Shown here piece after piece: positions 11,323 to 24,103 of a stretch of 64,000 nucleotides of DNA. Both the position numbers and the translations under genes were made by a program. The stretch is from assembly GCA_905250025.1 (NCBI GenBank), contig CAJNOJ010000026.1, positions 124,001 to 188,000 on the forward strand, read 5' to 3'. A model generated the notes under the pieces. It was given only the letters and a program-made list of their open reading frames with translations. It was not told the DNA's origin and ran no database searches. The DNA comes from Adineta ricciae (taxonomy: Eukaryota; Rotifera; Eurotatoria; Adinetida; Adinetidae). Numbering within the stretch: position 1 is the first letter of the stretch; each line of letters starts with the position of its first letter.

Positions 11323-11832
11323 CTAACCCGCTATAATTGTTGCAGGAAATTGCAAACATACGTAATTTTGCTTTTGATCATCAGCGACGACCTCTATTTT
11401 GACGTAGAGTGAAAGCGATGGATAGGATTGTAATACTGGAACTGCAAAAGATCCCACATTCACATCGGATTGAGCAACTGGACATTTGACACCAAGATTG
11501 CAAGCATTACTGTCCGGAATTGGAAATGGAACCGGAATACCACCGATGATGCCTTCAAAAAACATTCGTAAAAATACAGACTCGATTACTAACGAGACAA
11601 TTCTCATACCGTGTAAGGAAACTGTTGCAGATTTTGATGCTTCCTTTGCTTGAAAAGTCAAATTCATCGCATACGTATGACCTTTGATGAACTTGCATGG
11701 AGCTGCCGCGCAATCAGTGACTTCGAAGGCTTGAACAGTAGCAAGTGTAGATCCACAATCTTTGTATGGAGTGGCGCTCCAGACAAAATTTGCTGAGCAA
11801 AATAAGAGACTCACAATAAACCAGGCGAACAT
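11323..11832 (-). CDS. NPC2: NPC2-like ML-domain (MD-2-related lipid-recognition) protein
   Basis: The product has a signal peptide (FIVSLLFCSANFVWSA), then a typical NPC2 fold. It shows YKDCGS near the N-terminus, VTDCAAAPC, the HGIIGGIPVPFPIP loop, NACNLGVKCP and a final YVCLQFP. All six cysteines that form the three NPC2 disulphides are present. The frame is open across 11553-11609, but this 57-bp segment begins GTATGA and ends AAG on the minus strand. Removing it restores the family-standard HG-IIGGIPVPF, so it is a phase-preserving intron. The spliced product is about 150 aa, the usual NPC2 length. NPC2 binds sterols in the lysosomal lumen; invertebrate paralogues are often secreted lipid carriers, so the exact ligand is open. 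Confidence 0.9.
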   Translation of the reverse strand: MFAWFIVSLLFCSANFVWSATPYKDCGSTLATVQAFEVTDCAAAPCKFIKGHTYAMNLTFQAKEASKSATVSLHGMRIVSLVIESVFLRMFFEGIIGGIPVPFPIPDSNACNLGVKCPVAQSDVNVGSFAVPVLQSYPSLSLYVKIEVVADDQKQNYVCLQFPATIIAG

Positions 11833-12603
11833 ATTTGCTTAGGCTGATATACCACGAAAAGACTAACAATTGTGTTATATACATCTGTGAGGAAAAACAG
11901 GTGATGCCTGTTCTCATCTCTATCCAGTGAATAGATTATTCTGCTTGGTTTCTTGTTGTTTTATTTGCCATACGATTTCGTATTATCCGAAGATTTTCAA
12001 TAACAACAAAACTAAGTTAACAAATATATAAAAACATATTCGAAACACTGCGCTGCATAGAAAAAGAAATGATGAAACAAGCGAAAAGGAAGAGAGTAGA
12101 ACACAAAAAAGAATAAGAAATTCACAAACAACAAATAAGATAACTTAACAATGGTATATGTCGATTTCACATATACATATAGAGGTTAAACTCGCTAAAT
12201 AACACAGTGAAATCTTTTTTCTTTGTTCTTTGAAGACACACTTAGTCTGAAAGGAAGTTTTTCACGATTCATCTGACAATCGTCGATCAACTATGATAGT
12301 GATACACATCGAGTCATCCAGATTCTACTACATGACATCACTACGCTTCTCAAAAACACGACACTCACATCAGATCATTAGTATAAACAAACTATTGAGT
12401 AGCACGAAATCGAATCAGTAGGAAAATATAAAAACAAAGAACGATACATCAAATCAAACAGAGAACGATGCAAAACATACACACAGAATCTACATTTGTG
12501 AATGAGTAGGTGTTTGCTAGACGAGTACATCTCACTGTTAATAACAAGAAAAATATAAAAAAAGGACACCGGACCAATGTTTCTAACATTCGAACTGAGT
12601 GAT
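11833..12603. other. Intergenic: NPC2 promoter side and RAPGEF 3' UTR
   Basis: AT-rich sequence upstream of the NPC2-like gene and downstream of the RAPGEF stop. An ORF at 12378-12569 (-) is hydrophobic chance coding. I recognised nothing else. Confidence 0.45.
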
Positions 12604-15600
12604 TTAAACGGCTGTTACTTGTTCTTGATCGTCATAATCGACAGATGATTCTTTGAAAGACACAAGACAATGTGTTGACAGTTGAGAGCGTTAAGAAAAT
12701 GTCGAACTAACCTTGATCAAGAGTTACTTCAGTGTGAGATTTGGAACGTTGCAACCAAGTGCGTGTAAGTATCGATCCATGGACATCCTCATCAACAATA
12801 ACAGCAGAGTTTATTTCTAAAAGCAGACGGAAGAATATCATTTAGATTTCATAGAAATGAAAACACAGCTTTTCGAATGTGTACCGGAATTCATTTGTGG
12901 TAATACAATTCGATTTCGATTCGTCATCATTGAATATCCATCACCAACTAAGTTAGCTGTTGATTTCTCATTACAGTGACCAAGCATAGCTACAATGTAT
13001 GGTTAGTTAAACTATCGAGCCTTAGTAGTGAGCTATTTTTACATACATGTCTCACTTGATTTCAGAATATTGTCGTCTGAATGGCCATTTTTCAATAATT
13101 CATTATTGATTGGATTGTCGATTTCTAAATCGATATTTGTTTGTTCCGTTCATCGATGAAAGAAAACTTACTGAGATGTGATCGAATATACAAGACCGAT
13201 GATGCTGGTTTCAAGTTCAGACTGGAACTTTCGCTTGTTAGCTTATTCGCATCGCGCATTTTCGCCACTTGATGATAACGGCGTTGCGTTAATTCGCTAG
13301 TCGATGTTAATCCAGTCAAGGTCACGGAATTATTTATCAAAGGTGATGTGCTTCGAAGTATAGGCGTCGTCTTTTGTGGAGCTCGAGATTTTATTTGATG
13401 ATTGCTATCTGATAGCCGAAGTAATTTATTCACTGCATCGGGAGATTGTGTACCTAAAGGAAGAAAACAGTAGAGAATCTCATCATCTTCAAGCGGTCAG
13501 AAATGAAAACGTCAAACCATAAGACTATACAGTACAACAACATCTAAGTTACTGCTTACTACCTGAATAACTTTCTAAAGAGAAGAAAGGTTATTCCCTG
13601 TGGAGAGATCGTGAGTTACGTACCAAATTTGGTCAATTGAACTGATCCTCCACGGCGATCACAAGATGAATTCGAAGATAAACTGGAAGTTGATGGTGAT
13701 GGACGGCGTTTAAGTGTACTTACTAAATCAAAAACGAAAATGCACAATCGTGTACTAAACTAATGAATCGACTAGGAAGATAATCATCAGCAATCACGAG
13801 CAAAAGGCAGCAGCAGCAGCAGTAAACAAAACGAACCGATGCTTCGAAATCAAGAGCTTAGAACCTTTTTCCTTTTCTTTTCGAACGAATATCATTTTGC
13901 AGAAGGAAATTTGTCGAAGCGACAATGTTTGTTGGTGTCGAATGAATTCTTGCGCGTGTTACTGCAATATTCAACTGAATATCATATCCAACTAACGATA
14001 GTCTTCTCATCGCTGTTGATAAATATCCTTCTCGAATGAAATAAATATGTAGAGCCATGCGTATGAAAGATGATATACATATGTGTGTGGATACCAAACC
14101 ATGCTCATCTCGATACTGATAAAAAGCTTGTCTCACCGACCTTAAGTCCTTTTTGGTTTGTACGCTCAAAGAAATTGAAAAATTAGAATGCAAAATAAAA
14201 ACAAGAGATGATTAGCTAGTATGGCTCACAAGTATATCTTCCAGAAGGAAAAAACTCGGACTAAGAAGTTGAGAAGAACCTAGCTTTTCTTCGTAAAGTA
14301 CTAAAATGATTTGATTACTTACCAGGTTCACATTGGTTCGCTAATTCAAGTAGACGATCTTCATCTTCAATGATTTCGGCATTGTTCAAGTATGTTTTCA
14401 CTTTTTTCACCATTAATGCCTGAAAAAAAAGAATTCAGTGTTTATAAAACGAATAGTATCCTTTTTACTTCATCGTAGATCCGTTTAGCATTAGCAGCAA
14501 CCGATAGGCGCATGCCAGTCTGATTTCTTCGTATCGTTCCATACGAATCCATTGTTGATTGATGTCCAAAACCGGCAAAAATTTGAGAATGCGACGTCGG
14601 GGAATCAAACATGTTCGAAATATCCTACAAGTGAAAATCGAATTCGCACATCTCTTGGAAATCAATGTCCTTCTACTTACATAAGGTGATGAAGACATAT
14701 TAACGATATATCGAATTTCTTTTGCGATCATACGGAGCTTTTCAAAATTAATCTAAAAGTCTCAATTATCTCCGAATAGGAATGAACAACGGTCTGAATC
14801 ATACCAGATCATTATCCTGAGTTTGATTTCCTAAATGGATGAAAGTCAAATCCTTCATACACACTGGAAACATGGGGATCTATAAATATAATATCACGAA
14901 ATAGAGGAAGTTATAGTAGAAAAAACAACAACTGACTATCGGCGGTACGACGAATTCATTCTTCAATAGATTTCGATAAACTGACATATTACGAGATATA
15001 TCAAGTAAAGATTTGAGTTCCTAAAATTGAAACAGATAGTTGTGGAAAGCAATACGAACAACGAAAACTGCTTTACTTCAAATAATTTCTTGTACTTCTC
15101 CGGTACACGTTCCCATGTTGCTTGCAGTCGTTGTACAGTTTTATGATCGAGTCCACTGATAATTGCAAACATCGAATTAAAATTTTTCATGTCTTTACAA
15201 CATTCTAAAAAGACATATCGTTTCGAATGGATAGTCTGTCCTGCAATACTCTTCTTACTTGCGATTTTGATGAAATGTTTCACGATTTTCGATCTTTGAA
15301 TAAGATTTGTTTCACGTATAATCTCCGTGATCGTCCAGTACATCTCCTGATTGGGTAGTCGAAGGAATTTCTCGAGATGTGGTATCCCATACGCGGATTT
15401 CAACTTGAAAACATGATCAATATATTCAGTAGGTAAAATGGATTTGAAGATTGCAAAATCTCGTAATGTCAACTGAGCGCAGATTTCCAATGAATCCAAT
15501 TGTAAAAAATGAATACGGGCTTCGCGTATTAATTCATTCGATAGATGATCTGGAACAAGTGTTTCAGTTAAATGGTTGTTTTTTAGATAATAGCGAGCAT

Positions 15601-18600
15601 TGATTGGAAGACGCTCGGGAAGGTTGTCGATATTGTCAGGTAAACGCTTTTGTTTGATCACATTATTCTCGACGGAGACTTCACATAGCGAATAATACCT
15701 AGAAGAAAATCAACTGGATAAGAACCTGATCGTTACTGAAAAATCTTCAGTTTCGATAACGTATTTTGACACTTGCAATAAGTGCTTATAAACTAAGAAA
15801 TTAGATTAGATACGGATCAATCATCTCCATCCCCTGAGCGTGATTTCTTACCGCAGCCGATCAAATTCTACAGAAGAGGGTGCATAGCTATAACAAAGCA
15901 AAATGAAGTTCAACTGGGAACAAGAGGGAGAGAGAGAGAGAGACAGTAACTAAAGTAGGAAAATATCGTGCTTTGTCAAAGTATATGTTACCTGCTTTGA
16001 TCAACAATACTGAATTCCGTGATTGCCAACATGACAAGTTGTTTGGCTGTTGTGCCCTGAAAAAGAAAGTTTTTTGTTCAGAACGAAATTAATAAACATA
16101 AACGATGAACTCATACTTTAAGTACAGGAAAGTATTTAAAAGATTGATCACTACGATAGACTTTGACAACAAATGTAAGATTATCTTCATCAGTGATTGT
16201 TCCACTGAATGTTGATGTCGATGATGTAATTGATTTGTTACTAATCGACGACGATGATAAGTCTGGATTACTTGAACTTCGGTTAAGGCTTTTATTTGAA
16301 TTGGACAATGACGAAACACTGGAATCCAGTACATTATCCGTTCCATTGATGTCAAACTCGCTAGAAATGAAACGTGAAAAATATCAAATCAATGTTGATT
16401 ATAGTTGATTAGATAAGACTACATTTCTTTTTTCCAATTATATAATGATAAACATGTAACATTATTCAAACACGTTAGCCTCGATAACGGTTAATTGTAT
16501 CATTAAAATGTTATCTATGCGATCAATCGGAAACTTTGTCGTTTTCGATTTCACTCAAAACAAGTAATCATCAGATGACTTTGCGGTATAAAATTCGCAC
16601 TCGCGCAGATATTTTCGACCCAAAGTCGTCTTTTCGAACGCAGAGTTTATTTGTGTGTCTTCAACGATGAATCACCGTCAACAGCCATATGATTTTCTTT
16701 GGTGTTTACATAGTTTTCTTTTTCTACATTCCAGCCAATATTTTTCCTTTCTCCGGCACGTGACAGTCTCGTCTATTCCCTACCAAGCTTTGTCAGAATG
16801 CAAAAAAAAACAGACTAGAACAACACTCTGGTAGAAAAGAAATTGCATACGTTTGTTTTTTTTTGCATTCAGATATAATTTCGAGCATAGTTGACTGTTT
16901 TTCGCATCCTATGTTCGATGGTATTTAATATTCTAAACTATTCAAGTTTATTATACCGTCGACACCGACGGATATGAGTACAATTACCTTAGAACTAACC
17001 GATGCAAGTGCAAACGAAGCTTTGCATGTTCCTCTCCCAACAACGACCAATACATCCGAAGACAGTGAAGACGAAAGTCTTGAGAGTCATCGAAATTCGT
17101 CATCCAATATCAAATCGTTTGCTCAATGTTATATTCAACAACTGAAACTCGTTTTTCAATCTATCATACCCGATCTGAAATCATTTCAAACATGGCAAAT
17201 ACTTATTCTTCTACTCTATGCAACATTCAATGTTGTTTTCTCCTTTCTGGTAAAGAGCACCTACGATCGACTTTATTAACTTTCACTTTTCTCCTTTCGT
17301 TTTTCAAGGACTTCAATTCAATTATTTTCCGTGATCGACAACAGTCTCTATTCAGGTGGACCAACGAGTACAATCAAGGTACGTCGTTATGGAGGCGTGT
17401 CTTGCTCTCTTTCACGGGCATATCTGCTATAACAAATGTTCTAAATGTCGTTCTTGTTATTCGCGGTAAGATGTCGTCCTATTTCTGGGGTATCTTAGGC
17501 GCGATTTTCTATGGAACGTTTGCATTTGCCAACGGTTATGCCGGCGACGCTCAACTGTTCGTATTCTTTTTTCTACCTATGCAATTTGTTGGCATTCATA
17601 TCTGGTCCAAAGAATTAGACACGAAATCGACAGCCCGTGTCAAATCATTGAAACTTTCCGGATGGCTACTCATCATCCTCTTAAGTTGTACTTTCATACT
17701 TCTGTTCTATTATGAAATTCCGATGTTTTCGAAATTGTTAACATCGAAATACTTATTTGAACAAACACCCGTACCGCACGTACTCGATGCTCTTACAAAT
17801 GGATTGAGCGTCATGGGACAATTTCTGTGTATTGCTCGATACTGGGAACAGTATATTATCTGGACATTTGTTAATCTGGCGTTAATTGTCATGTACAGTG
17901 GTGAGCATGAATAGAAAGCAACTTTTTGATCGATGATATCGTTCGACATTCTCGACACTACGCTTAACTATGTATGTAAACGATAAAATCGATGTTTGTT
18001 TCGTTTAGGTTTCTTCGGAACGCATTTCGATATCAATTCAATCCTGATTTGGATCATGCTGACGGTAAATTCGTCTTGTGGGTTGTATACATGGTATCAT
18101 CGATGGAAAATTTCTCAACATTCCTCAGCAAGATTAACAATCAAAGCCTGATTACCTGTTATTTTTTGTAATTTTCAATTTTTGCATTACAGCACGTTTC
18201 AAGCCCATACGTTTTGTTAGTGGACGAGGCTTAGATTTGTCGGCATTGCTTGGTATATTTTTTGTGGGAGTAACGATTGTTGTCAACGGTGATCGCGCCT
18301 GATGATGATAAGTTTCAGTTGGACTCATTGGTAGAATAGGTGATGTTGTTGTGGAATGGGAACGTATTGGTGATGAACCGTTTAGTTTATTTCGAATTTC
18401 TTGTTCATATAATGAAATGTCATGACGTTTCTTCCGAACGGGTGATTTTTCTGGATTGATGATTTCATTGAAACCTGAAATTAGAACGTTTTTTGCGATG
18501 TATTTTCCTTTCGTGTGATTACTACTAATAGAATAAATCATTGCCGTGTAAATTCTTACCCATCATATTGTTTTTAACTGTCAATGACAAATGGGTTGAA

Positions 18601-21600
18601 CCACGAAGGATTTCCAATGCTCGAGCATGAGTTAAATAATCAAAGGGTTGACCATTGACATTGAGAATCTAAGAAAAGTAGTGTACATCTTACCAATGAC
18701 ATAATGTTTCTCTTTCTTTCATTCACGTACTTGATCACCTCGACGTAAACCGGCTTCATACGCTTTCGAATGACATTCAACCTTCGATACGAAGATTCCG
18801 TTATGTGTTACTGTGTCGCTACCGCCAAGTATATTAAAATTCAATACATCATCACGCGTCGAACGCGTTAGCGTTATGGTTCGTACACTCGCTCGTGTAA
18901 AACAAGCCAAATTGAGTAGGTATTTCCATGATCGCATACCCTGAAGAAAAATCGTCGAATATTTGTAATAGAAATCGATATTTTTTTTACTTCTCCGTCG
19001 TGATGTTGGAGTTCGTCATCGAATTTTTCGAGAAATTCATTTAATTGTGCGTTGGATTCGAAATCATTGTAGTGATTGTTAACCCATGATAGAATAACAC
19101 GCGAGACATGTTCACAGATTGCTAAATTATTGCTTTTCTGGAAACATTCAAGTAATTTATTCAATACGATCGTTGGATCGTGGAGAAATGTTCGATAAGT
19201 AAGAAGAAAATCTTCAACAAAAGTCGGATCATCAAGTAATTGACGTTCGTCAGCGAGTAAATCAAGTAATTTTTCAACGGTTGCCTACAATAAAAATTCA
19301 TTTTCCTTGCTCACACAAATTTTCCTTTACCTTGATGACAATTTCTCGAGGCATTCGATGTTCGTCATCATCAATACGTTTTTCTTTCATCATCACAATT
19401 TTACCGTTCTCTTCAATTTTTCGAACATCTTTTTCACCCTAAAGCCGTGATCGGTAAATGATTCGATCAGAGAAAGTTCATCAATCCTTACTTGATTCAA
19501 TATTGCATAATAATCATTTTGTGCCACGACAACAAATTGACAATCATCAACACGTGTTTTCATAATACCTTTATGACAATATTGATCCAGTGTAGGACCA
19601 CATCCAAAACTTTGTCCAACAGTTAATGTTCGTATTGGTTCACCCGTAATAGTTTCATCATCAATGATTCCATTGATGATAACTGACCACGAATCGTATC
19701 GTTCGCCGTCATTCATCACTACCGTTTGTGCTTTTTCAACTTGAGCGTAAACAAGTACTTTACATAGTTCGCGGCGAACGTGTAGAGTCAAATCAGCAAA
19801 TGCCTGAGGAAGAAAATCGAAATCGATATAATTGAGCCAAATATAACTTACTGGAAAGTGATGAAGAAATTCTAAGATTGCTTCGATATCGTCATCAGTT
19901 CGTTCATTGGCTTCTTTTGTCAACACTTCTCGTATGTGATCATGGATTGGAAATGAATGCTGGAGAAGACGACGCTTAGCTCTGACGAACGCAAAACAAA
20001 TTCTTATCTTCTTACTTCGGATGATCCTTCTGATTCGTCATCAGTTTCATTATTTATCATTAGACAGTCATCACCATTTGTCGATGATTGCATGATATCC
20101 GAGCCTGAATATGCACTTGATGTATCACTTGCACGCGAATGCGAACTACGTATCATCGACGAATGGATATCATTCGAATTGGTGACTGTTATAGAACGCT
20201 TGAAATGAGAAAAAAAGAGAATATATACGTGTGTGTGTGTGTGTTCGAGTAAAATGAAATGATTTGATTACTTGTCGAATACGTGAACTTTTCTTTCGAT
20301 TTAGTGTCATTGTTCGAAGTTGATCTTCGTCATCAATAATAGATTGATCTTGTTCTTGATGTTCAATTCTCATTAATGATTCTTTTGTTTCCACGGATGG
20401 ATAATCAATCTTAAAGAGACGGGAAGATTAAAACTTGCAAAGAATCAATTACTTACAACAAGTAGTTCGGATGGTTCGAGGATAACACATTCATTTAGTC
20501 GATAGGGATTCGCCGGAGTTCGTTTACCGAAACTAGCAATTCAAATATATTATTCCGCCATCAAACAAAACTATGTTACCTGGCACGTGGTAGATACATC
20601 GTTGACTCGATAAAAACGGAGCCGGATAACAGTATATACCAACAAGTATTTAAATCGCCACGACTAAAAGTCAAATCAGAGAGTTGCACATGCACTCTTC
20701 GAGAATATATTCGCTCATCTCACAAGATTAATCTGAAACTAGTTTGATCTATCTCGTAGAAATCATTCTCATCGTTCTGATGTAACAGCTCAATGTGAAT
20801 GTCTATCAACTGGAATATCTCTCATTGGTGCTGGAGACGTAGATGATTGACCATGATCGTCAGCCAAGAAAAGAATACGAACTATGCAAACATACAATGA
20901 TGATGAATAGATGTATGTGTGTATGTATCTACGGATCTATGTAGTGTCACTATCAGCGAGTAGACATAACAAACTTAAAAGAATGTTGTCATTCAATATA
21001 AAGAAAAGGGATCAATATAAATATTGTAGAGAGAATAATTATTGGAAAAAAAGACGAACCTGAATAGAACGTGATGTGTATTATGGATTTCATAACGAAT
21101 TGTTTTGCACAAATTACGAATATGTGATTCTCGAAGCGTTGATAAAGCTTCCAAATGTTTGAGATGAGTGTTAATAATCGTTAAATCCTATGAAAAAAGA
21201 AGAGAAGAAAAAAGGTACGAAAATTCACTTCCTATTTGACACCCTCGAAGAAAAGAAAGAAAAATGAGAGAGAAGTGAAAATGACTGCCTGTAAAAAAAG
21301 TGTGGTCTTTTCTTTTTAAATTGAACTCGTGAAGCCGGACAAGAAGAACAACTGACCTCTATGATAAAGGAAAAAGTGAAGTAGAGGAGAAAGAAAGGAG
21401 AAAAGAGAATCTGTACCTTTCAACGTAGTTGTATGGACAACGGATGAAAGTGTATGTCAATGTGTGTGTATGTATGTATGTATGTATGTATACTCATTCG
21501 GGCAACTTGATTTCACCCCCACTTCTCTTTTCTTTTCTTTCCTTACTCTCTTTCTTCAATGTGTGTGTGTGTGCGTGTGCGTATGTATATATGTATGTAT

Positions 21601-22134
21601 ATGTCCCAAGTTCGATGATTAACCATATAGTTGTCTATACTCAATGAAAGTTGGTAATCATCTCGGATGGTGGTGTTGTCAATCATAAGAGTAGAATAAA
21701 AGAGAACAGCTAGTTATAGATTTGCAGGGGCTATGATGAATGAGCAGTTGTTTTTGTCCTTCTTCCTTATATTACTGAAATGATGTTCTCATGACGAAAA
21801 TCGTCCAAATTCTCTAACTAGACAATGAAAAAAAAAGGACAAACGGAAATTCATTCTCTTTCTTTAAATATTTACATTCTACTGGTCTATATGTCCTCAG
21901 GTGCCAAATAGGAGTGTACAGATGAATAGAATTTCAATCTATTGGTTCAATTTAAAGGAAAAAGAGTAAGAAGATACTCTCTAAAATATCGAATTCATGC
22001 TGGTGACAAGTCGAAATAGAAATAAACAGACAAACCTGAACAGTTCGATCCGATGGAATCTTGACAACACTCTGCCGAAATGCTAAATCAGCACCATACA
22101 TTGGTGACGAGAGTTTCTTATTTGCATACATCAT
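12604..22134 (-). CDS. RAPGEF2: PDZ-GEF: Rap guanine-nucleotide exchange factor (RAPGEF2/6 type)
   Basis: This large spliced gene has the full PDZ-GEF order. It starts at 22134 (FRQSVVKIPSDRT matches the family N-terminus). A first cNMP-binding-like domain spans about 21190-20460 (LEALSTLRESHIR, CWYILLSGSVFIE). A second is at 19926-19490 (RTDDDIEAILEF, VRRELCKVLVYAQVEKA, DSWSVIINGI, RVDDCQFVVVAQNDY). RasGEF-N is at about 19300-18960 (VEDFLLTYRTFL), PDZ at 18937-18570 (GIFVSKVECHSKAYEAGLRRGDQV) and the RA domain at about 16350-15880. The CDC25 catalytic domain runs from 15660 to about 14700 (NFNSMFAIISGLDH, TWERVPEKYKKLFE, MIAKEIRYIV). The last codons, EQVTAV, nearly match the vertebrate terminal PDZ ligand QVSAV. 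The product activates Rap at membranes and junctions. The PDZ-to-RA intron is about 1.8 kb and hosts a PnuC gene. Confidence 0.93.
13805..13822. repeat. Short AGC/CAG microsatellite in a RAPGEF intron
   Basis: Five to six GCA units in non-coding sequence between two C-terminal RAPGEF exons. Of minor interest. Confidence 0.6.
16974..18151 (+). CDS. pnuC: PnuC-type nicotinamide riboside/mononucleotide transporter, nested in a RAPGEF intron
   Basis: Three exons (16974-17249, 17309-17900, 18009-18151) with GT-AG introns join in frame to about 336 residues. A polar Ser/Glu-rich N-terminus of about 60 residues precedes a multi-helix membrane domain. Helices carry RVLLSFTGISAITNVLNVVL, VIRGKMSSYFWGILGAIFYG and SGWLLIILLSCTFILLFYY. 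They are followed by VLDALTNGLSVMGQFL and ARYWEQYIIWTFVNLALIVMYSG. The C-terminus is NSILIWIMLTVNSSCGLYTWYHRWK. This is the PnuC core order, including the late Asn/Gly-Trp region that lines the substrate path in bacterial PnuC. PnuC imports NAD precursors by facilitated diffusion driven by cytoplasmic phosphorylation. The family is typical of bacteria, so horizontal acquisition followed by intron gain is likely. The stop lies about 11 bp from the host exon on the other strand. Confidence 0.85.
20225..20242. repeat. GT dinucleotide tract
   Basis: An interrupted (GT)n run in a RAPGEF intron, near other purine- or pyrimidine-biased intron sequence. Confidence 0.6.
21451..21604. repeat. TATG/TGTG simple-sequence patch
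   Basis: Repeated TATG and GTGT units in the large first intron of RAPGEF (roughly 21190-22040). This causes a spurious Val/Tyr-Met-Cys-rich ORF on the plus strand. Confidence 0.65.
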
Positions 22135-23117
22135 TTCTGCGGGTACTATAGTTGTCGGGATGTCATATTCTTGGTTTGTTTGAATGGAATGAAGGTCAAG
22201 AACTAAATATCATATCTAGAAGTAGGAAAAGATTATGTCTGTATAATCAACAACTATCAATTGCTTGGCAAAATACATCGAAATAATTGATACCAACGAA
22301 TCTCAGTCGATTGTGCTGAAAAGAAAACATCGAGCAAGATGAGGCTTGTCGACATTTCATTACGATTTCGTATTTGATAATACGAAACAAAAACGCATTA
22401 GTTGTTCGTTCGAACACGAGAAACAAATTTCTCGCAGTAATTGCATACTTATTGAATATCAGTTCAAAACAACGAAGTTCATTTTATCCTCGCCAATAAT
22501 TATCATATACAGCAGAACCTCTCTAATGTGAACATAATCGGAACTGTCTCCAATCGTTTGAGATAGGCGAGGTGATCAGTTAGAAGAGGATTAATGAAAA
22601 AACTCCGCAAGTAAAATAGTTGGTTGTGATTTTTTCTTCATTCTACAGACACTTATTCAGATTAAAACTGTATAGACATTCATAATTCAAGAAAATGGTT
22701 TATCATTTCGAAAGGTTCGAGTTCGAGATTTACCATGCTGATGCAGGTTTCATTTACTTTTCCTTCCAAGAAGAGATCTCGACGAGAAGATATGTGAATA
22801 AATCACACAACTTACAGACTTAGCACATCCATCTGTACAAACGATTCATTCTCTCCCTCTTTCTCTCTTTACACCAATTGAACGACAAGCCAATCAGATG
22901 GACCTTGTTTGGCAATGACATAGATGGCGCCACTGGCACATATATAGTTGGAACCGGAGAATTAAAGCGTTCGTAGGTAGAATTGCGGAGGGATCAGTTA
23001 GGAGACATTCAAATTCTCTCGGGGATCGGTGGGTGTTCAGTGATAGATGTTTTACTGTACGTTATTTTATCTTCTTTATATACAATTAAAAAACAAAAAG
23101 TAATACTATATGTCTCG
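22135..23117. other. Intergenic: RAPGEF promoter and SRF 3' region
   Basis: No supported gene. A small ORF at 22346-22531 has no recognisable features. Pyrimidine-rich patches occur near 22850. Confidence 0.45.
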
Positions 23118-24016
23118 TTAGGATGAAAAATTACCGAAGGTTAACAGAAGTGGGACGTTGGAGGAAGGTGAGGTTTGAGAAGTAGTAGGTGATGGAGCTA
23201 GGACAACATTCATTGCTGTTGTTTTCAAAGAAGAGTTCAAATCAGTTGAAGTTGGAATTGATTGCTGCGAAGGATCTAGATGAAAAAAGCATGACAATGG
23301 AACAGCGACTGTGGCCGATGTAGGTAGAGGTATGGTCGTTCCGTTGACTGGTTTGATCTCTCCGGATAATTTTGACTTCGTACGCTTGATTGGACGGATC
23401 TCTGATGGGATATTATCTAATTGAAGTAGAGAGATGTATAAATACTATATAACAACGAAGTATACCTTGCGTGCTTCCACTTGTTCGTTTTTTCTGCTGT
23501 CTATCCTCAACAGGTCGATCATCAGTCGTCGAACAACTTTCAGCAATCGTTTCGTCTTTTTCTAAACACGTCTGAATCAATGCCTTTCCAGATTCGCTTG
23601 TGATCATCGGCTGCAGTTTTGGAGTTGCATATGTATAAACATGACCTGAAGACATTTCGTTAGAAATGAGCAAAACTCTTTCAATTGGTCATACCTGTTT
23701 CGGAAGCTACAAGAAGCATTACTTCAGTACCGGTTAATGTTGCTAATTCGTAAGCTTTTTTCATAATACCCGTTTTCCGTTTCGAAAATGTTGTATATCG
23801 TCGAACTTTATCGTCGATATAGGCCATTTTGATTTTCACGCGACCCAAAGTTTTCTTTGTTTTCTTTTGTTTCATTGAATTGTCCATCAGTTCACTATCA
23901 TCATCGTCATCGTCATCAATAAACTCTTCGTTATCATCAGTTGATGATATTGTCTGAAAAGATTTCGGTTCCATCTGACTATTTGCCTGTTCGGAGCAGA
24001 ACGACGATGATGACAT
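23118..24016 (-). CDS. SRF: Serum response factor (MADS-box transcription factor)
   Basis: A MADS domain is read almost without change from animal SRF: GRVKIKMAYIDDKVRRYT, FSKRKTGIMKKAYEL and TGTEVMLLVASETG. After an intron near 23690 comes HVYTYATPKLQPMITSE and GKALIQTCLE, the SAM extension typical of SRF rather than MEF2. An acidic run (seven consecutive Asp, about 23905-23925) precedes the MADS box. The C-terminal part is Ser/Thr/Pro-rich and ends at 23118, with introns near 23430 and 23280. I chose the ATG at 24016 (MSSSSF); an in-frame ATG at 24103 would add 29 residues. SRF dimers bind CArG boxes and drive cytoskeletal and immediate-early genes with MRTF/TCF partners. The downstream transactivation region is short compared with vertebrate SRF. 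Confidence 0.93.
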
Positions 24017-24103
24017 CACTGTTTTGATTTTGTAGTCGTATGTTAATTCTAGTGAGAAAGAGAAAATCTGACGAATACAGAAGTTTTTGGCATAATGAAT
24101 CAT

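Noticed and set aside
21429-21647. ORF rich in VCVCMYVCMY
   Set aside because: It arises from TATG/TGTG simple repeats in a RAPGEF intron.
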